Below, one piece after another: positions 6,508 to 10,495 of a DNA stretch of 10,495 nucleotides (position 1 is the first letter of the stretch; each line of letters starts with the position of its first letter). The stretch is taken from contig DATFQI010000019.1 of the NCBI GenBank assembly GCA_035264365.1, positions 1 through 10,495 on the forward strand, read 5' to 3'. The position numbers were made by a program, and so were the translations under genes. Source of the DNA: DATFQI01 sp035264365. GTDB lineage: Bacteria > Actinomycetota > Thermoleophilia > Solirubrobacterales > Solirubrobacteraceae. The notes under the pieces were generated by a model. The model was not told the origin of the DNA. It did no database searches and was given only the letters and a program-made list of their open reading frames with translations.

Positions 6508-6513
6508 TACCCT
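6508..6513 (+). promoter_or_regulatory. Putative -10 element of secDF
   Basis: TACCCT, in the context GGATACCCT, lies 13 bases before the ATG at 6527. The bases between (CTCC repeats and GGCCC) hold no Shine-Dalgarno sequence. It is the same hexamer as the one before the zinc ribbon-PAS gene. No good -35 was found at 16-18 bases upstream. Confidence 0.4.
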
Positions 6514-6526
6514 CTCCTCCCGGCCC

Positions 6527-9442
6527 ATGTCTGATCGTCGCCGCTCGCTGTTCATCCTGCTCCTCGTCTTCGGACTGATCGCCGTCTCCGCGGTGGTCGT
6601 CGCGACCAAGGAGACCAAGCTCGGCCTGGACCTCCAGGGCGGCGTCCAGCTCGTCTACGAGGGCAAGCCCACGCCGCAGCAGCCGACGGTCGACCAGCAG
6701 GCCCTCGACCGCGCGCTGCAGATCATGCGCGAGCGCGTCGACGCGTTCGGCGTCGCCGAGCCGGAGCTGGCGCTGATCGGTGGCCGCCAGGTCGAGGTCA
6801 ATCTGCCCGGCGTCGAGGACGCCGACCGCGCGGCGGACCAGGTCGGCTCGACCGCCCAGCTGTACTTCTACGACTGGGAGGCGAACGTCCTCAACGAGGA
6901 CTGCCGCACCAACGACACCGAGACGGACGGCGGGACGCAGGCGATCGCCGGCCTGCGCGCCGCGGTCGAGCGCGCGAGCAAGTGCACCGACGTGCCGGAG
7001 GCGGACTCCAGCGTCGTCGCCGCTGCGCCGCGCTTCTACGCCTTCAACAAGATCTCCAAGCAGCCGTTCCAGGGCGCGACGGGGCTCGAGTCGCGCCAGG
7101 CCGCGCTCGATGCCGTCCCCAAGGAGGACCGCGAGAACGCCGAGGTGCTCGAGGTGCCCAAGGGCGTGCTCGTCGTGCGCGACGAGAAGGCCGCGGCCGG
7201 CAAGGACGGCAAGGAGCCGCCCGCACCCGACCGCTGGTGGGTGCTGCTCGACCGTCCGGCGCTCTCCGGCACCGACCTCAAGAACCCGGAGCAGAACTTC
7301 GACCAGCGCGGCGGCGGCCAGCCGATCGTCACGTTCGACTTCACGGACAAGGGCCGCAAGGCGTTCCAGTCGATCACGCGCAAGATCGCCCAGCGCGGCG
7401 CCGACAACTCGCTGCCGGGCGTCCCGGCCGACCAGGGCTCGCAGAGCTTCGCGATCGTGCTCGACGACGAGCTCGTCTCGAAGCCGGTCATCAACTACCA
7501 GGAGAACCCGGACGGCATCGACGGCTCTACGGGCGCCCAGATCTCCGGCGGCTTCACGATCCAGTCCGCGCAGGACCTGGCGAAGATCCTCCAGATCGGC
7601 GCGCTGCCGATCAAGCTCGAGCTGATCTCGCGCTCGCAGGTGTCCGCCTCGCTCGGCGCCCAGGCGCTCGACCAGGGCCTGATCGCGGGCGTGGTCGGCC
7701 TCGGGATCGTCGCGTTGTTCCTGATCGGCTACTACCGCGTGCTGGGCCTGGTCGCGTCGCTCGCGCTGCTGATCTACGCGCTGTACTTCTACGCCCTCGT
7801 CAAGGCCGTGCCGGTCGTCCTGACGCTGCCGGGCATCGCCGGCCTGGTCCTCACGCTCGGCGTCGCCGCGGACGCGAACATCGTCATCTTCGAACGCGTC
7901 AAGGAAGAGGTGCGCGCCGGCAGGGGCGTCTCGACGGCGATCGTCAACGGCTACCGCAAGGGCCTGACGGCGATCATCGACGCGAACGTCGTCACGCTGC
8001 TGGTCGCCTTCATCCTGTTCATCCTCGCCACGGCGGGGGTGAAGGGCTTCGCGTTCATGCTCGGCCTCGGCGTGATCGTGTCGCTGTTCACGGCCGTGCT
8101 GGCCACCCAGGCGATCCTGTTCTCCCTGCGTGGCACGCGCCTGATCCGCGGCCGCGCGGGGCTCGGCTCCTCCGAGCAGCGCTTCAACCCGCGCAAGAAC
8201 TACATGGGCGCTTCGAAGTGGTTCTTCTCGGCGTCCGGCTTGATCATGCTGATCGGCGCCTTCGCGATCGCGGGAAACGGGCTGAACTTCGGCATCGACT
8301 TCGAGGGCGGCACGCGGATCACCGCGCCGCTCGAGCAGAAGGCGAACGTCGATCAGGTGCGCGACGTGGTGCGGGGTGCCGGGCTCACCGACGCCGAGGT
8401 CCAGACGATCAACAACCCGGAGCTGGGCCGCAACCTGGTCCAGATCTCCTCGCGCGAGAGCGGCGCCCCGGTGCGCGCCGCCACCGACGCGCTCGACAAC
8501 GAGTTCGGCGTGGCCGGTCAGCCCAACGAGGAGTCGATCGGCCCGACGTTCGGCCAGAGCGTGGGCAGGTCCGCGCTGATCGCGATCATCGCCTCGCTGA
8601 CCGTCATCTCGGTCTACATCGCGCTGCGCTTCGAGTGGAAGGTCGCGGTGCCGGTGCTGATCGCGCTGATGCACGACATCCTCATCACGGGCGGCGTCTA
8701 CGCCCTTACCGGCCGGGAGGTGACGACGTCGACGGTCGCGGCGCTGCTCACCATCCTGGGCTTCTCGCTCTACGACACGATCATCGTGTTCGACCGCGTG
8801 CGCGAGAACATCCCGCGCATGCCGAGCGCGGCCTTCTCGCAGATCGTCAACCGCTCGATGTCCGAGGTCGTGGTGCGCTCGCTGGCGACGAGCTTCTGCA
8901 CGCTGCTGCCGGTGCTCTCGCTGTACTTCCTCGGCGGCGAGACGCTGCAGGACTTCGCGTTCGCGCTGATCGTCGGCACGGCGTCGGGCACCTACTCGTC
9001 GATCTTCATCGCGGCGCCGGTGCTCACGCACTGGAAGGAGCGCGAGCCGGTCTACGCCGCCCGCGAGCGCCGGATCAAGGAGCGCTTGGGCTACGTGCCC
9101 GCCTACGCGACCGTCGAGCAGGGCGGTCCGGTCGACGTGGCCCCGGCCGCGCCCCGCGGTGGCCGCCGTGGTGGTGTCACGACACCGCAGGACCCGTCGC
9201 AGGGCGTCTCGCGGGCCGAGTTCGACGACATGGTCGCCAACCTCGGCATCGAGGAGGCCGGCCGGCGCGAGCCCGCAGCCGCGGCAGCGCGGGGCAACCG
9301 TCCCGCCGGCGGCCGCCGCGCCCGCGCCCGCGGGGAGGCTCCGCCGCCGCCCGCCACCGGGCCCGCCCCGGCGGACGGGGAAGGCAGCGACGCGCCGAAG
9401 CCGAAGAAGCCGCGCAACCGCAAGCACGGGAGGCCGCGCTGA
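6527..9442 (+). CDS. secDF: Fused protein translocase subunits SecD-SecF
   Basis: SecDF is the membrane motor that uses the proton gradient to pull secreted proteins out of the SecYEG channel. This 971-residue product fuses both subunits. SecD comprises TM1 (about 8-26), GLDLQGG (33-39), the external P1 domain and five helices (about 385-532). SecF begins near residue 555, with GIDFEGGT at 589-596. Charged residues matching those used in proton transfer in the Thermus protein are present: D449 in GVAADANIVIFERV, D717 in MHDILITGG and R757 in VFDRVREN. It is longer than the roughly 735-residue fused forms because of an expanded P1 region (about 120-260, with C126 and C153) and a disordered tail of about 135 residues. 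The tail is rich in proline, alanine and arginine and ends in a lysine/arginine cluster. The stop overlaps the next start (TGATG). No yajC is adjacent. Confidence 0.96.
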   Translation: MSDRRRSLFILLLVFGLIAVSAVVVATKETKLGLDLQGGVQLVYEGKPTPQQPTVDQQALDRALQIMRERVDAFGVAEPELALIGGRQVEVNLPGVEDADRAADQVGSTAQLYFYDWEANVLNEDCRTNDTETDGGTQAIAGLRAAVERASKCTDVPEADSSVVAAAPRFYAFNKISKQPFQGATGLESRQAALDAVPKEDRENAEVLEVPKGVLVVRDEKAAAGKDGKEPPAPDRWWVLLDRPALSGTDLKNPEQNFDQRGGGQPIVTFDFTDKGRKAFQSITRKIAQRGADNSLPGVPADQGSQSFAIVLDDELVSKPVINYQENPDGIDGSTGAQISGGFTIQSAQDLAKILQIGALPIKLELISRSQVSASLGAQALDQGLIAGVVGLGIVALFLIGYYRVLGLVASLALLIYALYFYALVKAVPVVLTLPGIAGLVLTLGVAADANIVIFERVKEEVRAGRGVSTAIVNGYRKGLTAIIDANVVTLLVAFILFILATAGVKGFAFMLGLGVIVSLFTAVLATQAILFSLRGTRLIRGRAGLGSSEQRFNPRKNYMGASKWFFSASGLIMLIGAFAIAGNGLNFGIDFEGGTRITAPLEQKANVDQVRDVVRGAGLTDAEVQTINNPELGRNLVQISSRESGAPVRAATDALDNEFGVAGQPNEESIGPTFGQSVGRSALIAIIASLTVISVYIALRFEWKVAVPVLIALMHDILITGGVYALTGREVTTSTVAALLTILGFSLYDTIIVFDRVRENIPRMPSAAFSQIVNRSMSEVVVRSLATSFCTLLPVLSLYFLGGETLQDFAFALIVGTASGTYSSIFIAAPVLTHWKEREPVYAARERRIKERLGYVPAYATVEQGGPVDVAPAAPRGGRRGGVTTPQDPSQGVSRAEFDDMVANLGIEEAGRREPAAAAARGNRPAGGRRARARGEAPPPPATGPAPADGEGSDAPKPKKPRNRKHGRPR
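9428..9433 (+). promoter_or_regulatory. Shine-Dalgarno sequence of the 94-residue membrane protein gene
   Basis: GGGAGG lies eight bases before the ATG at 9442, within the last secDF codons. It supports this start and shows that the small gene is translated from the secDF message. Confidence 0.65.
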
Positions 9443-9726
9443 TGGGCCTGCTCGTCTGGGTCATGGTCGCGATCGCGCTCTGGCACTTCACGGTGTTCCT
9501 CCCGGACCGCTGGTGGGCCGGGATCGTCGGCGCGTTCGCCGGCTCCGTCGTGGGCTCCGTGATCTTCGGCCTGATCATCCACACGGGCACGATCCCCGGG
9601 CAGAACGACACCGACTTCCTGACGGCGCTCGAGTCCGTCCCGGGCGCGGTGCTGGGCATGGCAGCCGTCTGGTTCCTCGGCATCAGGACCGAGGAGCGCG
9701 AGCGCCTGCACCACGGGCACGCGTGA
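9442..9726 (+). CDS. Small three-helix membrane protein
   Basis: A 94-residue protein whose ATG overlaps the secDF stop (TGATG, 9440-9444) and has a strong Shine-Dalgarno sequence. Three hydrophobic segments are visible: about 3-20 (LLVWVMVAIALWHF...), 25-47 (a glycine-rich AGIVGAFAGSVVGSVIFGL) and 64-82 (VPGAVLGMAAVWFLGI). A short polar stretch, TGTIPGQNDTDF, lies between the second and third. The C-terminus is charged and histidine-rich (RTEERERLHHGHA). The glycine-zipper helices resemble small membrane proteins of the GlsB/YeaQ type, but the match is loose and no function should be inferred. Its position suggests it is made together with SecDF and with the downstream aldolase, whose GTG overlaps its stop (GTGA, 9723-9726). 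It is not YajC, which has one helix and a conserved cytoplasmic domain. Confidence 0.75.
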   Translation: MGLLVWVMVAIALWHFTVFLPDRWWAGIVGAFAGSVVGSVIFGLIIHTGTIPGQNDTDFLTALESVPGAVLGMAAVWFLGIRTEERERLHHGHA

Positions 9727-10495
9727 CGCCGCCGCGGTTCCTGGCCGCGATCTCGACGCCGTTCGCCGAGGACGGCTCGGTCGCGCTCGACGCGTTCGCC
9801 GAGCACGTCGCCTGGCTCGCCGACGCCGGGCTCGGCGGCGTGTTCGTGGCCGGCACCACCGGCGAGGGAGTGCTCCTCGAGGACGACGAGATCGCCGCGC
9901 TGACCGAGCGCGCGGTCGCGGCCGGCGACCTGCAGGTGATCGCCCAGGTGGGGCGGCCGAGCACGCACGCCACCGCGCGGCTGGCACGCCGCGCGATCGA
10001 CCTCGGCGCGGATGCGGTCGCGGCCTACGTGCCGTGGTTCTATCCCGCCACCGACGCCGACGCCCGCACGCACTTCCACGGCCTGCTCGAGGCCGCCGGC
10101 GACACTCCCGCCTTCCTCTACAACATCCCACGCCGCACGGTGAACGACCTCTCCGCCGAGCTGGCCGGCGAGCTGGCCGCCGCCGGCTTCAAGGGCATGA
10201 AGGACTCCACGGGCTCCTTCGAGCGCCACGAGGGCTACCTCGACGCCACCCGCGGTCAGGACTTCGAGCTCTACATCGGCTCCGAGCCGCTCGTCCTGCG
10301 CGCGTACCGCGAGGGCGCCGCGGGCGCGATCACCGGTCTCGCCGGCGCCCGCCCGGAGCTGTTCGTCCGGCTCCGCGAGGCGCTGCAGGCCGGCGACGAG
10401 ACCGCCGCCGACGCGACCCAGGCCGAGATCGCCGCCGCCAAGGCCGAGGTCGAGTCCGAGGGCTCCACCGTCGCCGCCGTCAAGCGCCGCGTCGC
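9723..10495 (+). CDS. DHDPS/N-acetylneuraminate lyase family aldolase, 3' end outside window
   Basis: The first 257 codons of a class I, Schiff-base-forming TIM-barrel lyase. From the GTG at 9723 the residues line up well with E. coli DapA: the GTTGE motif at 44-48, Y107 in PWFYP, Y133 in FLYNIP, R138 and the Schiff-base lysine K160 in GMKDSTGS. That agreement supports the start, although no clear Shine-Dalgarno sequence is seen; initiation is probably coupled through the GTGA overlap with the upstream stop. In family members, pyruvate binds the lysine and condenses with, or is released from, an aldehyde. The segment after Y133 reads NIPRRTVND rather than the GRTG-type sequence usual in true DHDPS. 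The substrate is therefore uncertain: lysine synthesis (dapA), sialic acid, keto-deoxy sugar acids and related reactions are all possible. The gene runs off the right edge. Confidence 0.88.
   Translation, partial: MTPPRFLAAISTPFAEDGSVALDAFAEHVAWLADAGLGGVFVAGTTGEGVLLEDDEIAALTERAVAAGDLQVIAQVGRPSTHATARLARRAIDLGADAVAAYVPWFYPATDADARTHFHGLLEAAGDTPAFLYNIPRRTVNDLSAELAGELAAAGFKGMKDSTGSFERHEGYLDATRGQDFELYIGSEPLVLRAYREGAAGAITGLAGARPELFVRLREALQAGDETAADATQAEIAAAKAEVESEGSTVAAVKRRV

Noticed and set aside
6407..9427. A 1006-residue antisense open frame opposite secDF
   Set aside because: Long stop-free antisense frames are expected at this GC content; the product is Asp/Arg/Val-rich without domain signatures.
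9442..9726. YajC, the usual SecDF partner
   Set aside because: It has three membrane segments and no YajC-like cytoplasmic domain; YajC has a single N-terminal helix.

Overview
The window is very GC-rich, with nearly all codons ending in G or C, and is densely coded on the plus strand only. The layout is ruvC-ruvA-ruvB, then a large LuxR-type ATPase regulator, then a single fused secDF. This style and content suggest a high-GC actinobacterium, plausibly of the Thermoleophilia/Solirubrobacterales type. That placement is an inference from gene style and order; no rRNA or other lineage marker is present.

Left part (3-751): the end of a small three-helix membrane protein gene that runs in from the left edge, followed by a 368-base gene-free stretch. 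This stretch holds the most unusual structure in the window: three 45-bp palindromes at exactly 60-bp spacing (510-554, 570-614, 630-674). Each has 21-nt arms and a 3-nt loop. The first two differ by paired, compensating changes, and the third is a decayed copy of the second.

Recombination block (752-3001): ruvC, ruvA and ruvB encode the complete Holliday junction resolvase and branch-migration machine. ruvC and ruvA overlap by ATGA. ruvA and ruvB are separated by 73 bases, which a 26-codon arginine-rich reading frame bridges exactly, overlapping both neighbours.

Regulatory block (3044-6490): a 989-residue regulator with an N-terminal P-loop ATPase, a long helical middle and a C-terminal LuxR helix-turn-helix. 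It is followed by a 149-residue protein combining a four-cysteine zinc ribbon with a PAS-like domain. Both genes start a few bases downstream of a -10-like hexamer and lack a clear Shine-Dalgarno sequence. secDF has the same start arrangement.

Export and metabolic block (6527-10495): a fused SecD-SecF translocation motor, a 94-residue three-helix membrane protein and the first 257 codons of a dihydrodipicolinate synthase/N-acetylneuraminate lyase family aldolase. These three overlap by TGATG and GTGA and look like one translationally coupled transcription unit. No yajC lies beside secDF, although it often does in other bacteria. No mobile element, RNA gene or CRISPR array was recognised.
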